Shown here piece after piece: positions 1 to 8,967 of a DNA stretch of 64,000 bases (position 1 is the first letter of the stretch; each line of letters begins with the position of its first letter). The stretch comes from Lacinutrix sp. WUR7 (GTDB taxonomy: Bacteria > Bacteroidota > Bacteroidia > Flavobacteriales > Flavobacteriaceae): positions 1,337,001 to 1,401,000 of the forward strand of contig NZ_CP045067.1 in NCBI RefSeq assembly GCF_016864015.1, given 5' to 3'. A model generated the notes under the pieces. It had not been told where the DNA came from and searched no databases. It saw nothing but the letters and a program-made list of their open reading frames with translations. A program made the position numbers and the translations under genes.

Positions 1-155
1 GCAATATCTAATCCTAAAGATCCAGAAGAAATAGCCTCTACATCCACGATTGCTTTATCGCTCATTTTCATTACTGTTCCTTTTCCGTAAGCCTTATCTA
101 ACTTGTCTAAAGTTAGTTTTAGGGCTTTTAATTTTGCTTCTTTTTCGCTGCTCAT
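1..155 (-). CDS. recA: RecA recombinase, N-terminal fragment cut by the window edge
   Basis: The reverse strand reads MSSEKEAKLKALKLTLDKLD followed by KAYGKGTVMKMSD and an ISSGSLGLDIA segment, the typical start of RecA just before the Walker A region. RecA is the ATP-dependent strand-exchange protein of homologous recombination and triggers the SOS response. Only about 51 codons lie in the window; the ATP-binding core and the rest are off the left end. The ATG at 155-153 matches the family start, and an in-frame reading without stops runs to the edge. It is transcribed away from everything else shown here. Confidence 0.93.
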   Translation of the reverse strand, partial: MSSEKEAKLKALKLTLDKLDKAYGKGTVMKMSDKAIVDVEAISSGSLGLDI

Positions 156-550
156 CTGTGTATATTAATTTATTCGTGTAAGAGACGCTAAAATACTACT
201 TCTTTTGTCATATTGCAATACAATAATACATTTCATTTTAAATTTATTAAATAATAATTGCCTTTGTGACGCAACCTTTTTATGCTTTCTGCATCTACTA
301 TATAAAGTGGGAAAATTTTATGCTATGAAAAAGAAAAATGACCTTGCTTTTTAATAAATAGTGCCGAATAAATTTTAAAAGAGTAGTAACGAAATTTGAA
401 TTTTATTTTCTTTGGATGAAATAGTCCTTTAAGCATTGCTTAAGTACGTTTTATTTTGTGTTGGAACTTGAAAGGAAATAGAAATAAAGATAGTGCGCTG
501 TTTTAGTCTTTGTTAGGTATATATAGTTTAATCTTATAAGGTATCAAACT
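156..550. other. Intergenic region upstream of recA and of a possible short transcript
   Basis: No convincing gene is seen in these 395 bases. The region must hold the recA promoter (minus strand) and, if the tiny ORF at 551 is real, a plus-strand promoter. I could not find a clean TAnnTTTG element for either. The stretch near 262-300 (GACGCAACC, then CATCTACTATA) loosely resembles an extracytoplasmic-function sigma promoter, but this is weak. A 9-codon reading frame near 325 looks like chance. Confidence 0.4.
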
Positions 551-637
551 ATGAAGTTTTTTAAAAAATGTATTCATGCACTAGGCGGTTCCGTTGCTAT
601 ATTTATAAATAGCAATTGTAAAGCCGATGGAGGTTAA
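551..637 (+). CDS. Possible 28-residue peptide on a short terminated transcript
   Basis: ATG at 551 opens a 28-codon frame beginning MKFFKKCIHALGG and ending NSNCKADGG. It has a basic N terminus, a hydrophobic middle (SVAIFI), two cysteines and two Gly-Gly pairs. It is followed by an inverted repeat (635-642 with 674-681) and by a strong plus-strand terminator at 689-722. That terminator has no other plus-strand gene upstream to serve, which supports a short transcript here. I do not recognise the peptide. It might be a small membrane peptide or a peptide with a double-glycine leader, or the transcript might be a non-coding RNA. No clear ribosome binding site is seen, as is common in this phylum. 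Confidence 0.35.
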   Translation: MKFFKKCIHALGGSVAIFINSNCKADGG

Positions 638-681
638 CTCGTAAAATATTTTAAGAAATTAATAATATTAATAACGAGTTA
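635..681 (+). repeat. Inverted repeat in the 3' part of the short transcript
   Basis: TAACTCGT (635-642) and ACGAGTTA (674-681) are perfect 8-base complements separated by a 31-base A/T-only stretch. The first arm contains the stop codon of the 28-codon frame. It lies just before the terminator, so both could be parts of one structured RNA. Confidence 0.5.
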
Positions 682-688
682 GTCTATT

Positions 689-722
689 AAAAGTCCTTTG
701 CAGAGCGTAAAGGACTTTTTTT
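689..722 (+). terminator. Rho-independent terminator
   Basis: AAGTCCTTT (691-699) pairs perfectly with AAAGGACTT (709-717) across a 9-base loop. The stem extends by A-T pairs and is followed by an uninterrupted T-run. The T-run on the plus strand shows it ends a plus-strand transcript starting between recA and this point. Confidence 0.8.
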
Positions 723-830
723 TGTTTTTAACTTTTATATTCTATTATCAAAACACACAAATCTTGCCTATTCTTTTTAAAATACTACCTTTGTATAAAA
801 TTATTCTTTAACCTTAAAAATTAGTATAGC

Positions 831-1901
831 ATGCAACTGTACAATACCTTAAGCGCAAAAGAAAGAGCCGCGTTAATCGAAGAAGCAGGAAAAGATCGAT
901 TAACACTTTCTTTTTATCAATACGCTAAAATTACAAATCCTCAAGAATTTAGAGACCACTTATTTTTAACTTGGAACGCCTTAGATGTTCTTGGTAGAAT
1001 TTATATTGCCCATGAAGGAATAAACGGACAACTATCTTTACCTGCAGATCAATTTGAAGCTTTTAAAATTCATTTAGATACTATTGATTTTTTAAAAGGA
1101 ATACGATTAAATATTGCGGTAGAGCAAGACAATATGTCCTTTCTAAAATTGAAAGTAAAAGTTAGAAACAAGATTGTTGCAGACGGATTAAATGATGATA
1201 CGTTTGATGTGCGAAATAAAGGAGTGCATCTTTCTGCTAAAGAATTTAACGAAATGTTAGTCAACCCAAACACCGTTTGTGTTGATATGCGTAATCATTA
1301 CGAAAGTGAGATTGGTCATTTCGATGGTGCTGTAACGCCAGATGTAGATACGTTTCGAGAATCTTTAGATATTATTGAAGAAGACCTAAAAGAATTTAAA
1401 GAAGAAAAAAATCTTTTAATGTATTGCACAGGAGGAATACGTTGTGAAAAAGCAAGTGCATACTATAAACACAAAGGTTTTAAAAATGTATACCAATTAG
1501 AAGGCGGAATTATAGAATATACACGTCAAATTAATGCCGAAGGTTTAGAAAATAAATTCATTGGAAAAAACTTTGTTTTTGATGAAAGAAGAGCCGAAAA
1601 AATAAGCGAAGATGTTATTGCAAAATGCCATCAATGTGGCGATGCATTCGATATTCATACCAATTGTGCAAATGATGCGTGTCATCTTTTATTTATTCAA
1701 TGTGATGCGTGTAAGGAAGAAATGAATAACTGTTGTTCTACAACCTGTCAAGAAATTCATGCAATGCCTTTTGAAGAACAAAAAGAATTACGAAAAGGAC
1801 AAGCAAATAGTAACGATATATTTAAAAAAGGAAGAGCAGATCACTTACCTTTCAAGAAAGATTTAAGAAATATCTTTGAATCTTTACCAAATAAAAAGTA
1901 A
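831..1901 (+). CDS. trhO: tRNA uridine(34) hydroxylase TrhO, rhodanese family
   Basis: 356 residues, the usual length of the YceA/TrhO family, which performs the oxygen-dependent hydroxylation leading to 5-oxyacetyl or methoxy uridine at tRNA wobble position 34. An N-terminal acylphosphatase-like region (about 25-115, with HEGINGQLS) precedes a rhodanese domain (about 140-240). The active loop YCTGGIRCEKAS places the likely catalytic Cys at 199, with a second Cys at 205. The C-terminal part is Cys-rich (CHQCG, CDACKEE, NCCSTTC), as in the family. The stop codon abuts the ATG of the next gene, so the two are probably co-transcribed. Family assignment is firm; the exact chemistry here is inferred from homologues. 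Confidence 0.92.
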   Translation: MQLYNTLSAKERAALIEEAGKDRLTLSFYQYAKITNPQEFRDHLFLTWNALDVLGRIYIAHEGINGQLSLPADQFEAFKIHLDTIDFLKGIRLNIAVEQDNMSFLKLKVKVRNKIVADGLNDDTFDVRNKGVHLSAKEFNEMLVNPNTVCVDMRNHYESEIGHFDGAVTPDVDTFRESLDIIEEDLKEFKEEKNLLMYCTGGIRCEKASAYYKHKGFKNVYQLEGGIIEYTRQINAEGLENKFIGKNFVFDERRAEKISEDVIAKCHQCGDAFDIHTNCANDACHLLFIQCDACKEEMNNCCSTTCQEIHAMPFEEQKELRKGQANSNDIFKKGRADHLPFKKDLRNIFESLPNKK

Positions 1902-2906
1902 ATGAATATTTACAAGCTATTACAACTCAATCGAAAGATTAAAAGCCATAGAATTAAATTTCTAGGGCTTTGGCTGTTACATAAACTTAACAAACGTTAT
2001 TTAGCAGTAAATCTAGACCCTGTAATGGCTTGTAACTTGCGTTGTAAAATGTGTTATTTTACAGATGCCGATTATGTTAAAACTCTAAAGGGACAATTTA
2101 AACCTGAAGAATTAGAGCAAGTAGCAAAAACCATTTTTAAACGTGCTTTAAAACTACAAATTGGTTGTGGTACAGAGCCAACGCTTTATAAAAATTTACC
2201 AGAAATTGTAAAATTAGGGAAGCAATATGGCGTGCCATATATTTCTGTGACAACCAATGCGAATTTATTGGATGAAGAAAAGATTGAAGCTCTTTTAGAA
2301 GCAGGACTTAATGAATTTACAATCTCATTACATGGCGTAACAAAAGAAAGCTACGAGGGTTTTATGAAAAAATCGAGCTATGAGAAGTTTCATAATGCAT
2401 TTAATGCTTTTCAGAAACTAAAAAGCAAATACGATTTTAAAGTCCGAATTAATTACACTTTTAATAAAGATAATTTTTACGAATTAACAGAGCTCTTTAA
2501 TCATTTTAGCGGAAAAAGCTTCGATATACTTCAAATTCGTCCCATTAGAAAAATTGGGAATACCGAGTATAATGATTTCGATTTAGAAAGTATTCGTGCC
2601 GATTATCCAAAACTGATAACACAAATTCGAGACAATTGTAAAGCGAATAATATTATGCTTTTGGCTTCTAACGAAATTCCTAAAAGCACACAAATAAACA
2701 ACTCTAGTCTAATTTTCGACTATACGTTTTGCTATGTTTCTCCCAATAAATTCTGGAAAGAAGGCTTTAATTGGAAAGAAGAAAGCTTTAATGATTACTC
2801 TAAAAGAATAGGTTGGAGCAAAGAATTATATGCCAATGCTTTTAAGTCGGAAACCGAATTAAAATCACTTACCAATAGATTAAACTACGAAGTAGAATTT
2901 AATTAA
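1902..2906 (+). CDS. Radical SAM protein of unknown substrate
   Basis: 334 residues. The motif CNLRCKMCYF (about residues 44-53) is the CxxxCxxC site for a 4Fe-4S cluster that cleaves S-adenosylmethionine. It is followed by the family's GCGTEPTLY (a variant of the GGEPLL motif) and TTNANLLDEEKIEALLEAG segments. There is no clear C-terminal SPASM cysteine cluster; only one later Cys (FDYTFCYVSP) is obvious. It starts directly at the stop codon of trhO with no spacer, so it is translationally linked to it. The substrate cannot be read from sequence. Homologues in Bacteroidota are simply called radical SAM proteins, and the link with a tRNA-modifying enzyme is only positional. Confidence 0.85.
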   Translation: MNIYKLLQLNRKIKSHRIKFLGLWLLHKLNKRYLAVNLDPVMACNLRCKMCYFTDADYVKTLKGQFKPEELEQVAKTIFKRALKLQIGCGTEPTLYKNLPEIVKLGKQYGVPYISVTTNANLLDEEKIEALLEAGLNEFTISLHGVTKESYEGFMKKSSYEKFHNAFNAFQKLKSKYDFKVRINYTFNKDNFYELTELFNHFSGKSFDILQIRPIRKIGNTEYNDFDLESIRADYPKLITQIRDNCKANNIMLLASNEIPKSTQINNSSLIFDYTFCYVSPNKFWKEGFNWKEESFNDYSKRIGWSKELYANAFKSETELKSLTNRLNYEVEFN

Positions 2907-2910
2907 AAAG

Positions 2911-4323
2911 CTATTCCTTTATAATCTTAAAAGTCTTTTTTTGGTTGGAATTACTTTCCAATGTTAAAAAGTACGTGCCATTAGAAACAGCTTCTAAACT
3001 CACTTTTTGTATTCCTTCGGAAACGTTATGGATGGTCTGAATAATTTTACCTTGTAGATCCACTAATCTAGCTTTTGTAATACTATTGCTAGATGAAATA
3101 TTAATATAATCTTTAGTTGGATTGGGGTAAATGGAAACGGATTCTAATTCGTTTTCAGCAATGCTTAAAGTTTGAATATTAAACAAATGGGTAACGGTTT
3201 GTCCTTGATAAGTAATTCTCCATTTCCATTCGCCAATGACATCAAAAGAATTAAAAGACCAGTAGTAATACCAAGAAGAACTTGTTGTTGAGGTATTAAA
3301 GGAAGTACTATAAAAAATGCTATTGTCTGGTCTTAAAATTTGTGCACTTAAATTGGTCCCTGCAATCTGATCTCTTAAAAAAGCAGTTAAATAAACGGTG
3401 TCTCCTAATTCAAAATCATTACTTTCATAAGTGGTTTCTGCTGTTGGACATGTTGGAAAAACAATAGGATTATCGCTATGTGTTAATGCCGCATTTATAT
3501 TTGGATTGCTATATGGTTTTTGATTTAACCACCAAGAGTCCAGATTGAAGTTATTGCATGTTCCGTAATACGGATCTACTAATTGGGAATAACTCGCATC
3601 GGTGTATACTTCAAAATGTAAATGTGGTCCTGTTGAATTTCCGGAACTTCCTACCGTTCCAAGAACTTCACCAGTAGTTACTAAATCACCAATGTTTTTG
3701 GTAGTAACAGATCCACTTTTCATATGGCCATACCAAGCAACACTTCCATCGCTATGTTGTATGTAAATCGCATTCCATTGATTATTGTTAAAACCGCAAC
3801 TTCTATCAAATTGACCATCTCCTTTTCCTATGATTTGACCAGCAGAAGCAGCAATAATTTCCGTTTGGCTGTCATCCATTTGTTTCCAACTAAAAGGCCA
3901 TAAATAAACATCTACACCTTGATGGTTGTATCCGGAAGCGGTATCATAAGTTTGCGAGCCACAATTATAATCTAATAACTGATTTGGAAATGTAGCATTA
4001 TGATCTACATAACCAGAAATGGCCCAAGTTTCATTGTAATTAAAACCGGTTGCTTGCTGTATGGGCCAATCGAATAAAACATGTCCTCCAGCTTTGTTTT
4101 CTTCGTTAAAAACGAGTTTGTTTTCTTGTTTTAATACAGCTTCATTTTCCTTTAAAAAATCTTTAATATTTTCTCTTTGCTCTAGTGTTAAGCAAGGGGT
4201 TTTTGCTGCATTAAAGATATATTCACCACCATTTATTTTAGGAATAGATTCCTGAGCGTGTGTAGTAATTAAAAATCCGAAAACAGAAAGTAGTACAATA
4301 AAAGTTTTAGTGATTTTTTTCAT
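2911..4323 (-). CDS. Secreted M23 (LytM) peptidase with type IX sorting domain
   Basis: 470 residues. A signal peptide (MKKITKTFIVLLSVFGFLIT...HAQ) is followed by a LytM/M23 domain at about 125-250. Likely zinc ligands are H134 and D138 (NHQGVD) and H236 of GPHLHFE, with H200 also conserved (WYGHMKSG). M23 enzymes cut peptidoglycan cross-bridges or other Gly-rich peptides. The C-terminal ~75 residues (SIYPNPTKDYINI... ending KKTFKIIKE) are a type IX secretion sorting domain, so the enzyme is exported and perhaps surface-attached. A middle beta-rich region (about 290-385) is unassigned. It converges with the radical SAM gene with only 4 bases between the stop codons. Confidence 0.9.
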   Translation of the reverse strand: MKKITKTFIVLLSVFGFLITTHAQESIPKINGGEYIFNAAKTPCLTLEQRENIKDFLKENEAVLKQENKLVFNEENKAGGHVLFDWPIQQATGFNYNETWAISGYVDHNATFPNQLLDYNCGSQTYDTASGYNHQGVDVYLWPFSWKQMDDSQTEIIAASAGQIIGKGDGQFDRSCGFNNNQWNAIYIQHSDGSVAWYGHMKSGSVTTKNIGDLVTTGEVLGTVGSSGNSTGPHLHFEVYTDASYSQLVDPYYGTCNNFNLDSWWLNQKPYSNPNINAALTHSDNPIVFPTCPTAETTYESNDFELGDTVYLTAFLRDQIAGTNLSAQILRPDNSIFYSTSFNTSTTSSSWYYYWSFNSFDVIGEWKWRITYQGQTVTHLFNIQTLSIAENELESVSIYPNPTKDYINISSSNSITKARLVDLQGKIIQTIHNVSEGIQKVSLEAVSNGTYFLTLESNSNQKKTFKIIKE

Positions 4324-4484
4324 AATATGAATAGCTTTAAGGGTTCTCTAATGCGCTTAAAAAACGAATTATAATGTTTTGGCTAAAAAAATTTTAGGAG
4401 GTATAAATATACAATTTTTTTATAATATTCAGTTTTATAAATTTACTAGCTTTTTAACTTAATAAATAATATTATCTTTACATT

Positions 4485-4501
4485 CCAAAGTAATACTTTG
4501 G
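4485..4501. promoter_or_regulatory. 17-bp palindrome upstream of the ricT-like gene
   Basis: CCAAAGTAATACTTTGG has 8-base arms around one central base. It lies about 100 bases before the start codon at 4603, in the region where the promoter should be. It could be an operator for an unknown regulator or overlap the -7 region (ACTTTGG resembles the TTTG box). Confidence 0.4.
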
Positions 4502-4560
4502 TTTGTAATTTCTATGTAAGTGGAAATCTTTAAAAAAGAAACTATTTTTTATTAATCTTC

Positions 4561-4586
4561 TTCTGAAAAAGAGTGCTTTTTCAGAA
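4561..4586 (+). promoter_or_regulatory. Leader hairpin immediately before the ricT-like start codon
   Basis: TTCTGAAAAAG (4561-4571) pairs perfectly over 11 bases with CTTTTTCAGAA (4576-4586) around an AGTG loop. The ATG is 16 bases further on. It has no T-run, so a role in translation or mRNA stability is more likely than termination. Confidence 0.5.
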
Positions 4587-4602
4587 TCAATATATACACT
4601 TT

Positions 4603-6021
4603 ATGGCTTGTGGAACTTGTTCAACAGGAAAAGATGGCCAACCAAAAGGCTGCAAAAGTAACGGAACATGTGGAACAGATAGTTGTAACAAACTTACTGT
4701 TTTTGATTGGTTAGCAAACATGTCGCTTCCAAACGGAGAAAAACCCTTTGATTGGGTAGAGGTTCGTTTTAAAAACGGAAGAAAAGAATACTACAAAAAT
4801 ACCGAAAACCTAACTTTAGCAATTGGTGACGTGGTTGCAACACAAGCACAATCTGGTCATGATATTGGTATGGTAACCCTTTCTGGAGAGTTGGTAAGAG
4901 TACAAATGAAACGTAAAAAGGTTTCAGAAAAACCAGAAACGATTCAGAAAATATACAGAAAAGCATCACAAAAAGATATCGATATTTGGTCTGAAGCTCG
5001 TGATAGAGAAGAAGCAATGAAGGTAAAAGCACGCCAATTTGCAATAAATTTGAAATTGAAAATGAAAATTTCGGATATCGAATTTCAAGGAGATGCCAGT
5101 AAAGCCACTTTTTATTACACAGCAGAAGAACGCGTAGATTTTAGAGAGCTTATTAAGCTTTTTGCAAGAGAGTTTAGAACCAGAATTGAAATGAAACAAG
5201 TTGGTTTTAGACAAGAAGCAGCAAGACTTGGTGGTATTGGTTCTTGTGGTCGTGAGTTATGTTGTTCTACTTGGTTAACCGATTTTCGTTCGGTAAGCAC
5301 TTCTGCGGCACGTTACCAACAATTATCTTTAAATCCGCAAAAATTAGCAGGACAATGCGGTAAGTTAAAATGCTGTTTAAACTATGAGTTAGATAGTTAT
5401 TTAGATGCTTTAAAAACACTTCCAAAACCGGAAATAAAATTATATACTAAAAAAGGAACTGCTGTTTGTCAGAAAACAGATATTTTTCAAGGTCATTTAT
5501 GGTATGCTTATGAAGGCGAATGGATGAATTGGCACAAGATTACGAAAGATCAAGCCAATGAAATTATTGCAATCAATAAGAAAAAAGAAAAGATTGAAAG
5601 TCTAGAAGAATACGCATTAGAACTGGTAGAAGATACTAAAACCGAGTTTGAAAACGTTGTTGGTCAAGATAGTTTAACACGTTTCGATAATCCAAAAGGC
5701 AATAAAAAACGTAAAAATAATAAGAGAAGAGCAAAACCTCAAAATAGTACCAACAATACAAATACCAATAAGCCAAACAAATCGAATACTAATAAACCCC
5801 GTAATACGAATAAAACAAGTACTACGAACAAAAGCAATACTGCTAACAAACCTGGTAATGCTAACAAAAGTAATAACCCAAATAAAAGTAATAACACCAA
5901 CAAGGCAGGTAATGCCAATAAAGCCAACAAAACGAGTAATACAAGCAGAACTAGCAATACCAACAAAACTAGAAACACAAATAAAAACAGTAATACCAAT
6001 AAAACAAACAATGCGAAATAG
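4603..6021 (+). CDS. ricT: PSP1-domain protein (RicT/YaaT-like) with low-complexity tail
   Basis: 472 residues from the ATG at 4603. An upstream in-frame GTG at 4573 lies inside a hairpin and is unlikely. The N terminus is Cys-rich (MACGTCSTG, KGCKSNGTCGTDSCNK) and the PSP1 core spans about 140-290. It contains GGIGSCGRELCCSTWL and LAGQCGKLKCCLNYEL, the conserved Cys motifs that in Bacillus RicT help bind Fe-S clusters in the RNA-maturation Y-complex. Residues from about 385 to the end are a long N/K/T/S-rich repeat of the form (S/T/A)N(T/A)NK. Its stop overlaps the start of gldH by 11 bases. PSP1-gldH-PBP adjacency is common in Bacteroidota. Function in this phylum is untested as far as I know. 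Confidence 0.85.
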   Translation: MACGTCSTGKDGQPKGCKSNGTCGTDSCNKLTVFDWLANMSLPNGEKPFDWVEVRFKNGRKEYYKNTENLTLAIGDVVATQAQSGHDIGMVTLSGELVRVQMKRKKVSEKPETIQKIYRKASQKDIDIWSEARDREEAMKVKARQFAINLKLKMKISDIEFQGDASKATFYYTAEERVDFRELIKLFAREFRTRIEMKQVGFRQEAARLGGIGSCGRELCCSTWLTDFRSVSTSAARYQQLSLNPQKLAGQCGKLKCCLNYELDSYLDALKTLPKPEIKLYTKKGTAVCQKTDIFQGHLWYAYEGEWMNWHKITKDQANEIIAINKKKEKIESLEEYALELVEDTKTEFENVVGQDSLTRFDNPKGNKKRKNNKRRAKPQNSTNNTNTNKPNKSNTNKPRNTNKTSTTNKSNTANKPGNANKSNNPNKSNNTNKAGNANKANKTSNTSRTSNTNKTRNTNKNSNTNKTNNAK

Positions 6022-6502
6022 TATTTTTCTATTGCTTTTTTTTCTTTCTCTAATTTTTGTGTCTTGTGATGCTAATGGTGTTTTTGATACCTATCAAAGC
6101 ATAGATAACAAATGGAATAAAGAGGATGTTTTGCTTTTTAAAGTGCAAGCTCCAGATAGTATTAATAAATACAATTTGTTTGTAAACCTGCGAAACAATC
6201 AAGAATACAAATACAATAATTTGTATCTAATAGTAGCAATGAATTACCCGCACGGAAAAACGGTAAAAGATACTTTAGAATATAAAATGGCGAAACCTAA
6301 TGGTGAATTTTTAGGTTCCGGATTTTCTAGTATTAAAGAAAATAAATTGTGGTATAAAGAAGGTTTTATTTTTAATGAACCTGGAGAATACCAAATAAAG
6401 ATTCAACATGCCATGCGTGAAAACGGCAAAGTAAATGGTATTGTAGATTTAGAAGGTATCACAGATGTTGGATTTAGAGTAGAAAATATAAATAATAATT
6501 AA
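6011..6502 (+). CDS. gldH: Gliding motility lipoprotein GldH
   Basis: 163 residues starting MRNSIFLLLFFLSLIFVSC. The lipobox ending at C19 marks a lipoprotein. The body (FDTYQSIDNKWNKEDVLLF..., NYPHGKTVKDTLEY..., GEYQIKIQHAMR) matches GldH, needed for gliding and type IX secretion in Flavobacterium johnsoniae. The longer in-frame reading that begins at 5858 would cover the repeat tail of the previous gene in another frame and is rejected. The ATG at 6011 gives a perfect lipoprotein signal. The start overlaps the previous stop, indicating translational coupling. Confidence 0.92.
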   Translation: MRNSIFLLLFFLSLIFVSCDANGVFDTYQSIDNKWNKEDVLLFKVQAPDSINKYNLFVNLRNNQEYKYNNLYLIVAMNYPHGKTVKDTLEYKMAKPNGEFLGSGFSSIKENKLWYKEGFIFNEPGEYQIKIQHAMRENGKVNGIVDLEGITDVGFRVENINNN

Positions 6503-6551
6503 AAATGTCATACGGAGCGCAGTCGAAGTATCTTACAAAAGAAAATAGTTA

Positions 6552-8915
6552 ATGGCAAAAAAGCAAGCAAAAAAGCAGGCAAATAAAAAAACAGTAACTC
6601 AGGATTTTTCAAAATATATAAGTTGGTTTTGGAAACTTTTTTCAGGAGGTATTTTAGCAATAATACTCGTGTTTTTATTAGCATCTTGGGGCGTTTTTGG
6701 AGCGCTTCCAGATTATACTATTCTTGAAAACCCAAAAACTAATTTAGCGACAGAGATTATTTCATCTGACGGACAAACACTTGGTAAGTTTTATTTTAAT
6801 GATAATAGAACACCTGTTGGTTATCACGATTTACCACAAAATTTAGTAGATGCTTTAATAGCAACGGAAGATGCTCGTTTTCACGAACATTCAGGTATCG
6901 ATGCAAGAGGAACTCTAAGAGCTTTCGTGTATTTAGGTACTAAAGGAGGAGCAAGTACCATTTCGCAACAATTATCTAGACAGTTATTTGTTGGTGTGGC
7001 TTCTACAAATACAATTAGCAGAATTACTCAAAAATTAAAAGAGTGGATTATTGCAACAAAACTAGAACGTCAATACACCAAAGAAGAGATTATTGCGCAA
7101 TATTTTAATATCTATGACTTTGGAAACAATGGTGATGGTATTCGTTCTGCATCCAGAATTTATTTTGGTAAAGAACCAAGGGATCTTGATTTAAAGGAAT
7201 CTGCCATGCTAGTTGGTATGTTTAAAAACTCTTCTTTATATAACCCAAGACGAAATCCAGTTGGTGTAAAAAACAGACGAAATGTTGTTTTAGCACAAAT
7301 GGAAAAGTATGGTTACATAGATGAAGCAGTAAAAGACTCACTTCAAAAAACAGAGTTAGACTTGCGTTATTCACCAGAATCGCATCGTGAAGGTACAGCT
7401 ACCTATTTTAGAGAATATCTTCGTGCTTTTATGAAAGATTGGACCAAGGATGAAGCCAATAGAAAACCAGATGGCACAAAATATAACATCAACAGCGATG
7501 GATTAAAAGTGTACACTACAATTGATTCACGTATGCAGTTATATGCCGAAGATGCTGTAGCGAAACACATGCCAAGATTACAGGCTGAGTTTTTTCATCA
7601 AAATACACCAGAAAGAAACCCAACAGCACCATTTTTAGATCTTACAAGAGGAGGAGTAGATTCTTTATTGCAAAAAGCAATGAGTAGAGGAGAACGTTGG
7701 AGAATATTAAAAAAAGCAGGGAAATCGGAAAAAGAAATCCGAGCATCTTTTTATAAGCCTAGAAAAATGACCGTTTTTTCTTGGAAAGATGGCGCAGTTT
7801 CAGAAATAGATACTATTATGAAACCTATAGATTCTATGCGTTATTATAAATCCTTTTTACATACAGGAATGATGTCTATGAATCCGCAAACAGGACATGT
7901 AAAAGCTTGGGTTGGTGGTATTAGCTATAAACATTTTCAGTATGATCACGTAAAACAGGGAAAGCGTCAAGTAGGTTCTACCTTTAAGCCTTTTGTGTAC
8001 GCAACAGCAATCGACCAGTTGCACCTTTCTCCTTGTGATGTATTGCCAAACTCACAAATTACTATTGAAGCTAATAAATATGGGAATCCAGAACCTTGGA
8101 CACCAGGAAATGATAATAATGAATATGGCGGAACAAGAACCTTAAAAAACGCTTTAGCAAATTCTGTGAATACTATTACAGCACGTTTAATGGATAAAGT
8201 AGGTCCACAACCTGTTGTAGATTTAGTAAAGAAATTAGGAATAGAATCTGAAGTTCTTGCTGTACCTTCAATAGCTTTAGGTACTCCAGATGTAAGTGTT
8301 TATGAAATGGTTGGAGCATATTCTGCATTTGCAAATCAAGGAGTATATACAAAGCCAGTAATGGTAACCCATATTGAAGATAAAAACGGAACGATTTTAT
8401 ATCAATTCACACCAGAATCTCGCGATGTGTTAAGTGAAGAAGTGGCGTATGTAACGGTAAACCTTATGGAAGGTGTAACGCAATCTGGTTCAGGAGCAAG
8501 ATTAAGAGGTAAAGGACGTGATAAATGGCGTGCAGATTATAGAGAAGTAATTACAGGTTATCCCTATGAATTTACCAATCCAATAGCTGGAAAAACAGGA
8601 ACCACGCAAAACCAAAGTGATGGTTGGTTTATGGGAATGGTACCTAATCTAGTAACAGGTGTTTGGGTAGGTGCAGAAGATAGAGCAGCACATTTTGCAT
8701 CTATAACGTATGGTCAAGGTGCTGCAATGGCATTACCAATTTGGGGAATGTATATGAAAAGCTGTTATGAAGATGCAGAGCTTAAAATATCTAAAGACGA
8801 TTTTGAAAAACCAGCTAATCTATCTATTGAAGTAGATTGCGATAAGTATAAAAAAGAGCAAGATTCTAATTCAGATACTCCAAATGAAGATGTACCTGAT
8901 GAATTAGACTTTTAA
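6552..8915 (+). CDS. Class A penicillin-binding protein 1A
   Basis: 787 residues. A basic cytoplasmic tail and one membrane segment (about 31-50) are followed by a glycosyltransferase 51 domain, with catalytic E106 in TEDARFHEHSG and the STISQQLSRQL motif. A transpeptidase domain follows, with S476-T-F-K479, SVN in LANSVNT, and KTGTTQNQ at about 681. It polymerises and cross-links peptidoglycan in the periplasm. The C terminus is acidic (SDTPNEDVPDELDF). It follows gldH by 49 bases that contain a degenerate dispersed repeat (CGGAGCGCAGTCGAAG). Confidence 0.95.
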   Translation: MAKKQAKKQANKKTVTQDFSKYISWFWKLFSGGILAIILVFLLASWGVFGALPDYTILENPKTNLATEIISSDGQTLGKFYFNDNRTPVGYHDLPQNLVDALIATEDARFHEHSGIDARGTLRAFVYLGTKGGASTISQQLSRQLFVGVASTNTISRITQKLKEWIIATKLERQYTKEEIIAQYFNIYDFGNNGDGIRSASRIYFGKEPRDLDLKESAMLVGMFKNSSLYNPRRNPVGVKNRRNVVLAQMEKYGYIDEAVKDSLQKTELDLRYSPESHREGTATYFREYLRAFMKDWTKDEANRKPDGTKYNINSDGLKVYTTIDSRMQLYAEDAVAKHMPRLQAEFFHQNTPERNPTAPFLDLTRGGVDSLLQKAMSRGERWRILKKAGKSEKEIRASFYKPRKMTVFSWKDGAVSEIDTIMKPIDSMRYYKSFLHTGMMSMNPQTGHVKAWVGGISYKHFQYDHVKQGKRQVGSTFKPFVYATAIDQLHLSPCDVLPNSQITIEANKYGNPEPWTPGNDNNEYGGTRTLKNALANSVNTITARLMDKVGPQPVVDLVKKLGIESEVLAVPSIALGTPDVSVYEMVGAYSAFANQGVYTKPVMVTHIEDKNGTILYQFTPESRDVLSEEVAYVTVNLMEGVTQSGSGARLRGKGRDKWRADYREVITGYPYEFTNPIAGKTGTTQNQSDGWFMGMVPNLVTGVWVGAEDRAAHFASITYGQGAAMALPIWGMYMKSCYEDAELKISKDDFEKPANLSIEVDCDKYKKEQDSNSDTPNEDVPDELDF

Positions 8916-8935
8916 ATTCCTGCGAAGGCAGGAAT
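8916..8935. repeat. REP-like hairpin, TTCCTGC family
   Basis: ATTCCTGCGAAGGCAGGAAT: 8-base perfect arms around GAAG, starting directly after the PBP stop codon. Near-identical copies occur at 53523-53542 and, inside a gene, at 54791-54810. It may also act as a transcript-end structure. Confidence 0.75.
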
Positions 8936-8967
8936 CTCATGATTGTAACTTAATTATGATATGAAGT

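Noticed and set aside
262-300. Possible ECF-sigma promoter near recA (GACGCAACC ... CATCTAC)
   Set aside because: Only loosely similar to known sites and no credible gene starts just downstream.
5739-6011. 90-codon minus-strand Leu/Val-rich frame
   Set aside because: Antisense reading of the Asn/Lys repeat tail of the ricT-like gene; artefact of repeat composition.
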